DNA of 64,000 nt from Bacteroidia bacterium. Lineage in GTDB: Bacteria > Bacteroidota > Bacteroidia > JADZBD01. Numbering within the stretch: position 1 is the stretch's first letter; every line of letters begins with the position of its first letter. The DNA lies in assembly GCA_020852255.1 (NCBI GenBank), contig JADZBD010000016.1:281153-345152 (forward strand), given 5' to 3'. Below, one piece after another: positions 55,961 through 64,000 of this stretch. A model generated the notes under the pieces. The model was not told the origin of the DNA and searched no databases. It saw only the letters and a list, made by a program, of their open reading frames with translations. Both the position numbers and the translations under genes were made by a program.

Positions 55961-56290
55961 ATGTATACAAAAATGATATTAACCGTGATCGCAGTAGCGC
56001 TTGTTACCCTTGTGATCCAAAATTTTTCAGAATCAAAAGTGGCTGATGCCGCATCCGTTCATGAACTGAATCAACTTTCGGTAAATGCCGACGGAACCCT
56101 GAATGTTCGCCTGGTGGAAACCGATGTGAATATCAAAAGCATCGGAGGCAGCTCGGTGTACGGTGCCATTCCTGTGAATTTGAAAGAACTCAATGGAAGC
56201 AGCATCTCCAGCTATGGTATTCCGGTGAACATAGAGAGCATTAATGGCTCTTCCGTTTACGATGCCATTCCCGTGAAAACCAAGCAATAA
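55961..56290 (+). CDS. Small secreted or membrane-anchored repeat protein (109 aa)
   Basis: I do not recognise the family. An N-terminal hydrophobic helix (MILTVIAVALVTLVIQ) is followed by three tandem repeats of 16-17 residues: VNIKSIGGSSVYGAIP, VNLKELNGSSISSYGIP, VNIESINGSSVYDAIP. The pattern suggests stacked beta-strands as in a small solenoid. It lies only 5 nt after rocD, so the two may be co-transcribed. Confidence 0.72.
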   Translation: MYTKMILTVIAVALVTLVIQNFSESKVADAASVHELNQLSVNADGTLNVRLVETDVNIKSIGGSSVYGAIPVNLKELNGSSISSYGIPVNIESINGSSVYDAIPVKTKQ

Positions 56291-56323
56291 GCTGGATTTC
56301 ATTTCTTTCCTTACTTTAGAGGA

Positions 56324-58270
56324 ATGCTCCGGCGGACCCTCCTCTTCATCCTGCTGATTCCCGCTATTCTGCAGTCACAAAACGTGTTTGTAGACAGTCT
56401 GGAAAAAGTACTGAAACACGCCAAAGATTCGCAGCGTGTGGTAATACTTTCTCTTCTTACCGCTGAGCTCAGCACACAGAATCCAACCAAAGCAGAGATG
56501 TATTCTGCGGAAAGTTACGGGCTTGCCAAAAAACTCAACATTCCTTCCTTAATTATCAAATCGGCTATTTCCAGGGGCACGATAATGAATATCCGCGCTG
56601 ATCATGCCGGCGCCTTACAAGTAATGCTCGATGCACTGAAAGTGGCAGAGAAATACAATGATAAGTCCGGAATCGTTTCCTGCCTTTCTGCTGCGGGATA
56701 CTGCTATCACCGGATGAGCGACTGGAAGACCTCCCTTCAGTTCTTTCATAAAGCGCTAGTATATAAGGACTATGCGGATAAACGCACGCTTGGGAACCTT
56801 TACAACAACATTGGAAATTCGCTCTTCTATCTTAAGGAACTGGACTCCGCCCGGTACTACCACGAGAAAGCCCTGGATATACGCACATTGAACAACGACA
56901 TGCGTGGGATCTCCTACTCTCTGAATAACATCGGACTTATCCACAACGATAAAAAAGAATACGACCAGGCGATTGATTTTTTCATCCGGTCGCTCGTTAT
57001 CAAAGAAAAGATCGGCGAAAAGAAAGGAATCGCCAGCGGAAATATCAACATCGCCGACGTATACCGGAATCAGGGGAAATTTGAAAAAGCCGTTAAATAC
57101 GCCGAAAAAGGTATCCAATATGCCGATGAGGTGGGAGCGCTGGATTTTCTCATCAGCGGGTATGATGTGGCAGCCCGCTCCTGCGAGGGGTTGGGCAACC
57201 ATAAAAAAGCTTCCGAATACCTTCATAAGCTGATCCTTCTCAAAGACAGCCTGGTGAACATGAATTCTGCTAAGAAAATGGCCGAAATGAAAGCCCAGTA
57301 TGAGAGCGAAAAGCAGCAGGAGCAAATTGCATTAAAAGAAGAACTGATTCAAACACAAGATCATAAAATATCCCAGCAAAAACTTTTCATCTGGATTGCC
57401 TCGTTGGGCGTATTCACTTTGCTCGCGCTCGTATTTTTCAATTACAGGAACTACAGGAAGAAGCAGGAGCTGTTTAACAAGCTTGCGCAAAGCAATGAAG
57501 TGATCGAACGGAAGAACAAAGACATCACCGATTCCATTCGATATGCTTTACGCATTCAGAATGCCATTCTTCCCGATCAGCGGGTGCTCGGGTCGCAGAT
57601 GCCTGACCATTTCATTTATTATAACCCCCGTGATATTGTCAGTGGCGACTTTTACTGGTTCCACCATTTCGGTCCTGTCACCCTCCTGGCTTCGGCCGAT
57701 TGCACCGGACACGGAGTACCCGGCGCCTTTATGAGCATGATCTGCGTTCAGCTGCTGAATCAAACAGTCGGTGACACCAACATCACCTCCCCTGAACAGG
57801 CCCTGGGTGTTTTGGATTCCGGAGTAAAAAAAGCCCTTAGCCAAAGCGGCCTGGATGAGTCATCCGACGGGATGGATATTGCCCTTTGCGCCATTCACAC
57901 AGACAAAATGAGATTGCAGTATGCCGGTGCCTTCCGGCCCCTCTACCTCGTCCGCAACGGTGAGTTTTACGAATACAAGGCGAATAAATTTTCTATCGGC
58001 GGACATGTGGACCGAAGCAAGTCGTTCAAAGGCCATGAGATCAATCTGCAGAAAGGCGACTGCATCTACATGTTCACGGATGGTTATGCAGATCAGTTCG
58101 GAGGACAGGAAGGAAAAAAATTCATGATGCGAAATTTTAAAAAACTTATTAAGGAAATCTGGTCAAGGCCCATGCAGGAACAACACCGCATCCTTCATGA
58201 AACATTCAGTAATTGGAAAGGAACGTTCGACCAGGTAGATGATGTTTTAGTTTTGGGTGTGCGCATATGA
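56324..58270 (+). CDS. TPR-domain SpoIIE-family protein phosphatase
   Basis: A 648-residue signalling protein. After a signal peptide (TLLFILLIPAILQSQ) come several TPRs (about residues 40-330; GNLYNNIGNSLFYLKELDSARYYHEKALDI; YSLNNIGLIHNDKKEYDQAIDFF), a coiled coil (MAEMKAQYESEKQQEQIALKEEL), a membrane helix (LFIWIASLGVFTLLALVFF), another coiled coil, and a PP2C/SpoIIE phosphatase domain with VSGDFYWFHHFG, ADCTGHGVPGAFMSM and MFTDGYADQFGG. It may dephosphorylate a STAS protein such as the one at 25795-26139, but no kinase is in the window. It overlaps the permease gene by 4 nt. Confidence 0.93.
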   Translation: MLRRTLLFILLIPAILQSQNVFVDSLEKVLKHAKDSQRVVILSLLTAELSTQNPTKAEMYSAESYGLAKKLNIPSLIIKSAISRGTIMNIRADHAGALQVMLDALKVAEKYNDKSGIVSCLSAAGYCYHRMSDWKTSLQFFHKALVYKDYADKRTLGNLYNNIGNSLFYLKELDSARYYHEKALDIRTLNNDMRGISYSLNNIGLIHNDKKEYDQAIDFFIRSLVIKEKIGEKKGIASGNINIADVYRNQGKFEKAVKYAEKGIQYADEVGALDFLISGYDVAARSCEGLGNHKKASEYLHKLILLKDSLVNMNSAKKMAEMKAQYESEKQQEQIALKEELIQTQDHKISQQKLFIWIASLGVFTLLALVFFNYRNYRKKQELFNKLAQSNEVIERKNKDITDSIRYALRIQNAILPDQRVLGSQMPDHFIYYNPRDIVSGDFYWFHHFGPVTLLASADCTGHGVPGAFMSMICVQLLNQTVGDTNITSPEQALGVLDSGVKKALSQSGLDESSDGMDIALCAIHTDKMRLQYAGAFRPLYLVRNGEFYEYKANKFSIGGHVDRSKSFKGHEINLQKGDCIYMFTDGYADQFGGQEGKKFMMRNFKKLIKEIWSRPMQEQHRILHETFSNWKGTFDQVDDVLVLGVRI

Positions 58271-59583
58271 AAAAGATTTCCCTTTTTACAGCTACTTCCC
58301 TGGTGATCGCGAATATGATTGGTACCGGGGTATTCACCAGCCTCGGGTTTCAGCTCTTTGACATTCAATCTCCATTTGCGATTTTGCTTTTGTGGATTAC
58401 CGGAGGGTTGCTTGCCCTATGCGGAGCCTTATGCTATGCAGAACTTGGATCGGCCCTGCCGCGCTCGGGCAGTGAGTACCACTATCTGTCGCACATCTAT
58501 CATCCGGTGGTGGGTTTTATGTCGGGATTCATTTCCATCACGGTCGGATTTGCAGCTCCGGTGGCCCTTGCAGCAATGGCACTGGGAGGGTACGCGCACC
58601 AGGTTTTTCCCGGTCTTGAACCCACTTATGTGGCAGCCGGCGTCATTTTATTGCTCACTGCCATACATGCCACCAGCGTTAAAACCGGCAGCGGGGTGCA
58701 AAATATATTCACCGTAGCGAAGATCCTGCTTATCCTCTTCATCATTATTGCCGGCTTTTCATCCGACGCACGTGCGGGCATATCCATCCTTCCCGTGGAG
58801 GGAAGTTCTTCCGAAATTCTTTCGGCAGGTTTCGCCGGAGCGCTCTACTGGGTATCCTACTCCTACTCCGGCTGGAATGCCTCGGCCTACATCGCAGGAG
58901 AAATAGAAGACGTTCAGCGTAACCTCCCCAAGTCCTTGCTGAGAGGAACCCTCTTTGTTACCATTCTTTATGTGCTTCTCAACTTTATTTTCCTTTACAC
59001 CACTCCGGCCGATGCCATGCGCGGACAGATGGAAGTAGGATACGTGGCGGCCGGATCCATTTTTGGTGCCGATGGAGCCCGAATCGTCGGGATGATTATT
59101 TCAATCCTGCTCGTTTCCTCTGTAAGTTCTATGGTAATGGTCGGGCCGAGGGTAGCAATGGTGATGGGAGAGGATACCCGCAGCCTGAAAGTACTTGCTA
59201 CCAAATCATCCCAGGGCATTCCATGGATCGCCGTTCTGCTTCAGTCGGGCATAGCCTTGCTGCTGGTTTTTACCGCCTCCTTTACATCGGTCCTGGATTA
59301 TATAGGGTTTACACTCAACGTGTTCACTTTTCTTACCGTGCTGGGACTCATCCTCCTCCGCATCAGAGAACCGCATCTCCATCGCCCGTTTAAAGTCTGG
59401 GCGTTCCCCTTACCCCCGGCGCTCTTTCTACTTATCACCGGTTGGATTCTATACTATGGTCTCGAACGTAAACCAACAGAATCCCTGATTGGTCTCGGAA
59501 CCATTGCAGCAGGTGCCCTTATCTACTTTATTGATTACCTTCGCAGATCAAAATTTAAACCGAAAAAGAACACGATTGCTTAA
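58267..59583 (+). CDS. APC family amino-acid permease
   Basis: A 438-residue integral membrane transporter with about 12 helices and the conserved N-terminal motif NMIGTGVFTSLGF and the later YSGWNASAYIAGEI. It is an amino-acid/polyamine permease by family. The start overlaps the phosphatase gene by 4 nt (ATGA), so the two are translated together. It lies between rocD and pruA, so an ornithine, arginine or proline substrate is an attractive guess but not shown by sequence. Confidence 0.93.
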   Translation: MKKISLFTATSLVIANMIGTGVFTSLGFQLFDIQSPFAILLLWITGGLLALCGALCYAELGSALPRSGSEYHYLSHIYHPVVGFMSGFISITVGFAAPVALAAMALGGYAHQVFPGLEPTYVAAGVILLLTAIHATSVKTGSGVQNIFTVAKILLILFIIIAGFSSDARAGISILPVEGSSSEILSAGFAGALYWVSYSYSGWNASAYIAGEIEDVQRNLPKSLLRGTLFVTILYVLLNFIFLYTTPADAMRGQMEVGYVAAGSIFGADGARIVGMIISILLVSSVSSMVMVGPRVAMVMGEDTRSLKVLATKSSQGIPWIAVLLQSGIALLLVFTASFTSVLDYIGFTLNVFTFLTVLGLILLRIREPHLHRPFKVWAFPLPPALFLLITGWILYYGLERKPTESLIGLGTIAAGALIYFIDYLRRSKFKPKKNTIA

Positions 59584-59589
59584 ATACCC

Positions 59590-60879
59590 ATGACTTTCCC
59601 TTTATGTGCCGCAATGGCACGAATACCCCTCCTCACAAGCGTAATATTTCTTGTACTTGTTTCCTGCGAACCGGCAGAACAAGTTTCTCCGTTACCCGGA
59701 ACATCTATTGAAACGCCGGACAGTGTACCCGCTGTACAAACAGACAGCATGCCTTTACCGGCTATCCGTTTCGACCCTATTTATGATCAGGTCGCCTCTT
59801 ATCTCTGCGGACTTCCGGTGCTATCCGGCTCACTCGATAAGAAACTTACCACGGCCGCCGAATGGAAGAGCTACGCACAGCGGTCATCATCCAGATGGAA
59901 ACAATACGACAGCACCAGGGTTATACCACAGATAAGCTGGCGCAACCGCGAACTTAAGGAGTTGAACACCCGTTGTGAAAAACTGTTTTATCCGTTCTCC
60001 GGTCCTGATATTCTGAACGCAAACGTTTTCTTTCCTGACGCAAAAGAATATATACTTGTCGGGCTGGAACCGGTAGGAACAGTACCCTTCATTGGAAGGG
60101 ACACAATAGATACCCTCGCGAATTATTTCCGATCGGTAGAAACATCGCTCTTTTCCATTTTAAAATTCAGTTTCTTTCGAACCATTGCCATGAAATCAGA
60201 TCTTCATAAAGATCAGGTGAACGGCACCATTCCACTCCTGATGATTTTTCTTAAATCAAGAAAAAATGAGATCATCAGCATTAATAAAATGAGTATTGAC
60301 GCCACGGGAAAACTGAGCGAAAAAGGCAGAATACCGGGGGTGGAGATCCGGTTCCGGAAAGACAGTCTTCATCCGGTACAAACCATGTACTATTTTTCTA
60401 CTGACCTGTCGAACGGAGGACTGCTGGAGAACTGGAAAGAGTTTAAACTTTTTCTGGATGGGATGGGAAGAGTGAACACTTATTTAAAATCCGCTTCCTA
60501 TCTCATGCACAATGCCTTCTTTTCCACCATCCGCGAAACTATTCTCCGTCAAAGCGAATATATACTGCAGGACGATTCCGGCATCCCTTACTACTATTTT
60601 GATGCAAAAAGCTGGGATATTCACCTCTACGGAAAATACAAAGGCACGATCCCCCTGTTTTCCGAAGAATACCAGCAGGATTACCAGGATGCATTTGTTG
60701 CAGACTCCGTGGCCGGAAAACTGAGCCCTCTGCCATTTGGCATTGGCTACAAGTGGAAAGGAGGCGAATCCAATCTGCTTCTGGCCAGCCGTAAAGCAAA
60801 TTCAACACTCGTGATTCCGGCGCAGATTAAAAAAGACCCAAAGGAGAAGGGGCAAAAGTCAAAGGTTCCGGGAGAATGA
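59590..60879 (+). CDS. Unknown lipoprotein (429 aa)
   Basis: A lipoprotein with lipobox LVSC before EPAEQ. ATG 59590 opens the frame; ATG 59614 (MARIPLLTSVIFLVLVSC) gives a shorter, cleaner signal peptide. The mature chain has a Thr/Pro/Asp-rich N-terminus and then a mixed domain (SGPDILNANVFFPDAKEYILVGLEPVG; YYFSTDLSNGG; YLKSASYLMHNAFFSTIRE; NLLLASRKANSTLVIP). The last 60 residues are Lys-rich. I do not recognise a family. It lies 6 nt after the permease stop, so it is likely co-transcribed. Confidence 0.8.
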   Translation: MTFPLCAAMARIPLLTSVIFLVLVSCEPAEQVSPLPGTSIETPDSVPAVQTDSMPLPAIRFDPIYDQVASYLCGLPVLSGSLDKKLTTAAEWKSYAQRSSSRWKQYDSTRVIPQISWRNRELKELNTRCEKLFYPFSGPDILNANVFFPDAKEYILVGLEPVGTVPFIGRDTIDTLANYFRSVETSLFSILKFSFFRTIAMKSDLHKDQVNGTIPLLMIFLKSRKNEIISINKMSIDATGKLSEKGRIPGVEIRFRKDSLHPVQTMYYFSTDLSNGGLLENWKEFKLFLDGMGRVNTYLKSASYLMHNAFFSTIRETILRQSEYILQDDSGIPYYYFDAKSWDIHLYGKYKGTIPLFSEEYQQDYQDAFVADSVAGKLSPLPFGIGYKWKGGESNLLLASRKANSTLVIPAQIKKDPKEKGQKSKVPGE

Positions 60880-60932
60880 ACGCTTCTTTTAAGTATATTT
60901 AATCTCAATCTTGGCTCCTGATAAATCCGCCA

Positions 60933-61271
60933 ATGCCGTATAAAGAAAAAGCAACCGAAAAACTATTCTACACCATCGGCGAGGTGGCAAAGATGTTCGC
61001 CGTAAACACCTCTCTGATTCGTTTTTGGGAAAAGGAATTCGACGTGATTCGTCCGCAGAAAAACAAGAAAGGGGATCGCCTGTTCACGAAATCCGATATT
61101 GACAATTTCAGGGTCATATTCCATCTTGTAAAGGAGCGAGGCTATACCCTCCAGGGGGCGAGAGAAAAACTCAAACGAAGCAAAGACGAGACGATTGCAA
61201 ATGTGGAAGTAGTAAAATCACTGGAGCACATCAAAGGATTTTTACTGGAGCTTAAAGAAGGGCTCGGGTAA
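60933..61271 (+). CDS. MerR family transcriptional regulator
   Basis: A 112-residue MerR-type regulator, little more than the DNA-binding domain (FYTIGEVAKMFAVNTSLIRFWEKEFDVIRP) and a short coiled-coil dimer helix (LEHIKGFLLELKEGLG). The effector domain is absent, as in HTH-only MerR relatives of Bacteroidota. It sits between the lipoprotein gene and pruA; control of pruA is possible but not shown. Confidence 0.93.
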   Translation: MPYKEKATEKLFYTIGEVAKMFAVNTSLIRFWEKEFDVIRPQKNKKGDRLFTKSDIDNFRVIFHLVKERGYTLQGAREKLKRSKDETIANVEVVKSLEHIKGFLLELKEGLG

Positions 61272-61329
61272 AAGCAGAAATTCAGATAGAACCGTATAAA
61301 ATGTAAATTAGGGTCCAAAACAAGACACC

Positions 61330-62970
61330 ATGCCAAAAGGAGTATTTTCCGTACCGCCACCTGTTAACGAAACGGTCAAATCCTATGCCCCCGGCACTCC
61401 GGAACGCAAGGAATTGCAGGCTATGCTTAAACGCCTTCGAGCAAAAAAAACCGATGTGCCCATGTATATCGGAGGGAAAGAAGTACGGGGAGAGAATAAA
61501 CAGAGAATGTCTCCGCCGCATGACCATAAACACACCTTAGGCTATTTTCATAAAAGTGATAAAAAGCATGTACAACAAGCAATTGCCGCTGCTCTGCGTG
61601 CCAAACCGAAATGGGCAGCATTGGGCTGGGAGCACAGGGCTGCCATCTTTTTAAAAGCTGCCGATCTCATTGCAGGTCCGTTCAGGGCAAAACTGAATGC
61701 AGCAACCATGCTTGCGCAAAGTAAAAATGCCTACCAGGCTGAAATTGATTCCGCATGTGAGATCATCGACTTTTTGCGCTTTAATGTGTATTACATGCAG
61801 GAAATCTATAAGGAGCAGCCGGGATCCAATCCGGGAATGTGGAATCGCTTAGAGTGGCGCCCCCTGGAAGGATTCATCTATGCGCTTACACCGTTCAACT
61901 TTACAGCCATTGCAGGCAATCTTCCCACCTCCTGCGCGATGATGGGAAATGTGGTGGTTTGGAAACCCAGCAACACCCAGGTATATTCTGCGAATGTACT
62001 CATGGAGATATTTAATGAAGCAGGTCTACCAGACGGTGTGATTAACCTGATCTATCCCTCCGGTCCGGATGCCGCCGAAGTGGTCTTCAATCACCCCGAT
62101 TTTGCAGGAATACATTTTACCGGAAGCACTGAAGTATTTCAGAATATCTGGCAAACCATCGGAAACAATATCCATAAATACAGATCTTATCCCCGGATTG
62201 TTGGAGAAACAGGCGGGAAAGATTTTATACTGGCTCATCCCACCGCACATGCTGCAGCTGTTGCTACAGCCATTTCTCGCGGAGCTTTTGAATATCAGGG
62301 ACAAAAATGCTCGGCGGCTTCCCGCGCATATATTCCTTCCAATCTCTGGCCTGCAGTGAAGGAACAAGTGCTGAAAGACCTGAAGTCGATGAAAATGGGC
62401 CCCACCGAAGACTTTACAAACTTTATCAATGCAGTAATTGATGAAAAGTCGTTTGACAAGCTGCACAGTTACATCAAACAAGCAAAGAAAGCAAAACGTG
62501 CAAAGATCATAGCCGGAGGCAAATGTGATAAATCCAAAGGATACTTTATTGAGCCTACCATCATTCAAACCACCGATCCGAACTATGTAACCATGTGTGA
62601 AGAGTTATTCGGCCCGGTACTGACTGTTTATGTGTATGATGAGAAGCAATTTGATCAAACCTTAAAGGTGGTTGACGGTACGTCAAATTATGCGCTCACC
62701 GGCGCTATCTTAGCTCAGGACCGTTATGCTATTGAGCATGCAACGAAAAAACTTTCTAACGCTGCCGGAAACTTTTACATCAATGACAAGCCCACCGGTG
62801 CTGTAGTAGGGCAACAACCTTTTGGAGGCGCCAGAGGGTCGGGGACCAACGACAAAGCTGGAGCGAAGATCAATCTGCTGCGCTGGGTTTCGCCGCGTAC
62901 CATTAAAGAAACATTTGTTCCTCCGGTGGATTACAGGTATCCGTTTTTACAGAAAGATCAGCAGGTTTAA
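61330..62970 (+). CDS. pruA: L-glutamate gamma-semialdehyde dehydrogenase (P5C dehydrogenase)
   Basis: A 546-residue aldehyde dehydrogenase-superfamily enzyme. It oxidises glutamate semialdehyde (from proline or ornithine) to glutamate with NAD. Visible catalytic residues: Glu in VGETGGKDFIL, Cys in EYQGQKCSAASRAYIP, and a cofactor-site motif LYPSGPDA-type (IYPSGPDA). The C-terminus ends KDQQV. The stop codon TAA and the flanking bases belong to the repeat TTTAACGCAAAG that recurs downstream, so the gene end is also the start of the repeat region. Confidence 0.96.
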   Translation: MPKGVFSVPPPVNETVKSYAPGTPERKELQAMLKRLRAKKTDVPMYIGGKEVRGENKQRMSPPHDHKHTLGYFHKSDKKHVQQAIAAALRAKPKWAALGWEHRAAIFLKAADLIAGPFRAKLNAATMLAQSKNAYQAEIDSACEIIDFLRFNVYYMQEIYKEQPGSNPGMWNRLEWRPLEGFIYALTPFNFTAIAGNLPTSCAMMGNVVVWKPSNTQVYSANVLMEIFNEAGLPDGVINLIYPSGPDAAEVVFNHPDFAGIHFTGSTEVFQNIWQTIGNNIHKYRSYPRIVGETGGKDFILAHPTAHAAAVATAISRGAFEYQGQKCSAASRAYIPSNLWPAVKEQVLKDLKSMKMGPTEDFTNFINAVIDEKSFDKLHSYIKQAKKAKRAKIIAGGKCDKSKGYFIEPTIIQTTDPNYVTMCEELFGPVLTVYVYDEKQFDQTLKVVDGTSNYALTGAILAQDRYAIEHATKKLSNAAGNFYINDKPTGAVVGQQPFGGARGSGTNDKAGAKINLLRWVSPRTIKETFVPPVDYRYPFLQKDQQV

Positions 62971-63127
62971 CGCAAAGCTCGCAAACAGCGCGGATACGCA
63001 TCCCTGATATCCTTTCATCTGGTTCTAAATTAGAGAAAGATCAGCAGGTTTAACGCAAAGCCCGCAGAGAACTCGCAAAGTGCGCGGATACGCATCCCTG
63101 ATATCCTTTCATCTGGTTCTAAATTAG
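62951..63127 (+). repeat. Two direct repeats overlapping the pruA 3' end
   Basis: A unit of about 83-94 bp occurs twice. Copy one starts at 62951 inside the last codons of pruA; copy two starts at 63034. Both contain AGAAAGATCAGCAGGTTTAA, ACGCAAAG and CCTGATATCCTTTCATCTGG, and both end in TCTAAATTAG. Copy two has about 10 extra bases in the middle. The second copy repeats the last codons and stop of pruA outside the gene. Confidence 0.9.
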
Positions 63128-63175
63128 AGCCGCATCTTTGATTGTCATGTGAACTTTCTTTGAGAATTTCGCTAC

Positions 63176-63556
63176 ATGACAGAAAATGACATCTCTTATA
63201 CCGTTATCGGTTGCTCCATGGAGATTCACCGCCATCTGGGACCGGGCTTGCTGGAATCCGTGTACGAGAACACCTTGGCATTTGAACTTCGGACAGCGGG
63301 ACTGGAAGTAAAACAACAACCCTCACTGCCGGTAGTGTATAAAGACGTCCGTCTTGATTCAGGATATAGATTAGATCTTCTGGTGAACAACAAAGTGATC
63401 GTTGAAATAAAATCCGTCGAGGTGCTGGCACCACTTCATCATGCGCAACTGCTTACCTACTTGCGTCTTTCAGGCCATAAGCTAGGCCTGTTGATAAATT
63501 TCAATACTGTGGTGTTAAAAACCGGAGTTACGAGGATTGTCAACAACCTGCAATAG
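63176..63556 (+). CDS. GxxExxY protein (PD-(D/E)XK nuclease-like)
   Basis: A 126-residue protein with the name-giving motif GLLESVY (Gly24, Glu27, Tyr30) and the PD-(D/E)XK-like residues Asp67, Glu77 and Lys79 (RLDLLVNNKVIVEIKS). The family (I recall PF13366) has no agreed function, but the fold suggests a nuclease or DNA-binding protein. It lies alone between repeats that share TTTAACGCAAAG, with a 92-bp tandem array after it. Such genes are often found in repeat-rich intergenic regions; whether they move with the repeats is unknown. Confidence 0.88.
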   Translation: MTENDISYTVIGCSMEIHRHLGPGLLESVYENTLAFELRTAGLEVKQQPSLPVVYKDVRLDSGYRLDLLVNNKVIVEIKSVEVLAPLHHAQLLTYLRLSGHKLGLLINFNTVVLKTGVTRIVNNLQ

Positions 63557-63605
63557 TGAGGCGCATTCCCATGATGTTCATTTCTCTGATTGGCATCTCT
63601 CAAAC

Positions 63606-64000
63606 TTTAACGCAAAGAACGCGGAGGTTACGCTAAGGACGCAAAGAAAAAGCATAATCTTTCGTCCCCTCTGCGAAACCTTTGCGTCCTCTGCCTGGAA
63701 CCACTGATTAGACCCGCGGAGATAACATTACGCAAAGAAAGAAACATAATTCTCCGTCCCCTCTGCAAAACCTTTGCGTCCTCTGCCTGGAACCTCTGAT
63801 TAGACCCGCGGAGATAACATTACGCAAAGAAAGAAACATAATTCTCCGTCCCCTCTGCGAAACCTTTGCGTCCTCTGCTTGGAACCACTGATTAGACCCG
63901 CGGAGATAACATTACGCAAAGAAAGAAACATAATTCTCCGTCCCCTCTGCGAAACCTTTGCGTCCTCTGCTTGGAACCACTGATTAGACCCGCGGAGATA
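63606..64000 (+). repeat. TTTAACGCAAAG flank and 92-bp tandem array running off the window
   Basis: After the GxxExxY stop, TTTAACGCAAAG (63606-63617) repeats the motif found at 62966-62977 and 63049-63060. Then near-identical units start at 63639, 63730, 63822 and 63914 (spacing 91, 92, 92 bp); the last is cut at 64000. Each unit has inverted repeats ACGCAAAG/CTTTGCGT (for example 63730-63737 and 63772-63779) and GATTAGACCCGCGGAG. There are no unique spacers between units, so it is not a CRISPR array. I see no gene in 63557-64000. Confidence 0.92.

Noticed and set aside
63639..64000. CRISPR array
   Set aside because: Units of 92 bp follow directly one after another with no unique spacers and no cas genes.

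Overview
The window looks like chromosomal DNA of an uncultured or little-studied member of the Bacteroidota. The evidence is type IX secretion and gliding-type proteins (a PorP/SprF-like barrel, C-terminal sorting domains with FPNPS motifs, a gldI-like FKBP lipoprotein), many short lipobox lipoproteins, DUF4249 and OstA-like families, the long form of IspH, and recurring promoter boxes of the Bacteroidota TAnnTTTG type. Most of it is housekeeping DNA; no prophage, IS element or CRISPR array is visible. The accessory signal is concentrated at the right end.

Layout. 1-8.6 kb: a leftward run with a TonB-dependent receptor, a small unknown gene, recR, a membrane glycosyltransferase fused to a degenerate sugar-transferase end, a 2-oxoacid dehydrogenase E2, and a PD40/OmpA-type protein cut by the window edge. 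8.7-9.1 kb: two tRNA-Leu genes with a decayed third copy between them. 9.1-16 kb: cinA, a DUF4197 lipoprotein, transaldolase, ispE, accA and two lipoproteins. 16-31 kb: dnaB, two exported proteins, ispH, a PLP decarboxylase, then a dense rightward block (RelA/SpoT, Fur-family, STAS, purA, OstA-like, small membrane protein, split 5'-nucleotidase). 31-34 kb: dnaA, a tyrosine phosphatase and an RsmI-like methylase. 34-38.4 kb: a leftward operon of nrnA followed by four FKBP genes carrying at least six FKBP domains. 38.4-45 kb: ndk, a DUF4249 pair, dnaK, a small barrel protein and a frameshifted T9SS cargo gene. 45-52.5 kb: an M23 peptidase, alaS, two tandem paralogous secreted proteins and a PorP/SprF protein, with two candidate small RNAs in the two largest gaps. 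52.5-63 kb: a 7TM-HD phosphohydrolase, ornithine aminotransferase (rocD), a small repeat protein, a TPR-SpoIIE phosphatase, an amino-acid permease, a lipoprotein, a MerR regulator and P5C/glutamate-semialdehyde dehydrogenase (pruA). 63-64 kb: a GxxExxY (PD-(D/E)XK-like) gene flanked on both sides by repeats containing TTTAACGCAAAG, followed by a 92-bp tandem array that runs off the window.

Functional links. rocD and pruA together make the ornithine to glutamate route, with a permease between them. ispE and ispH belong to the MEP isoprenoid pathway. The RelA/SpoT-purA block ties stringent response to purine synthesis. The FKBP operon, PorP/SprF gene and sorting-domain proteins point to cell-envelope export and probably surface motility.

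Two themes deserve attention. First, the promoter -7 box lies only 3-8 nt before the start codon in many genes (ispE, ispH, nrnA, alaS, a DUF4249 gene and others), which suggests widespread leaderless or ultra-short-leader mRNAs and lets GTG starts be chosen for ispE and ispH. Second, the GxxExxY gene with its flanking repeats and 92-bp array is the best candidate here for an undescribed mobile or repeat-associated system.
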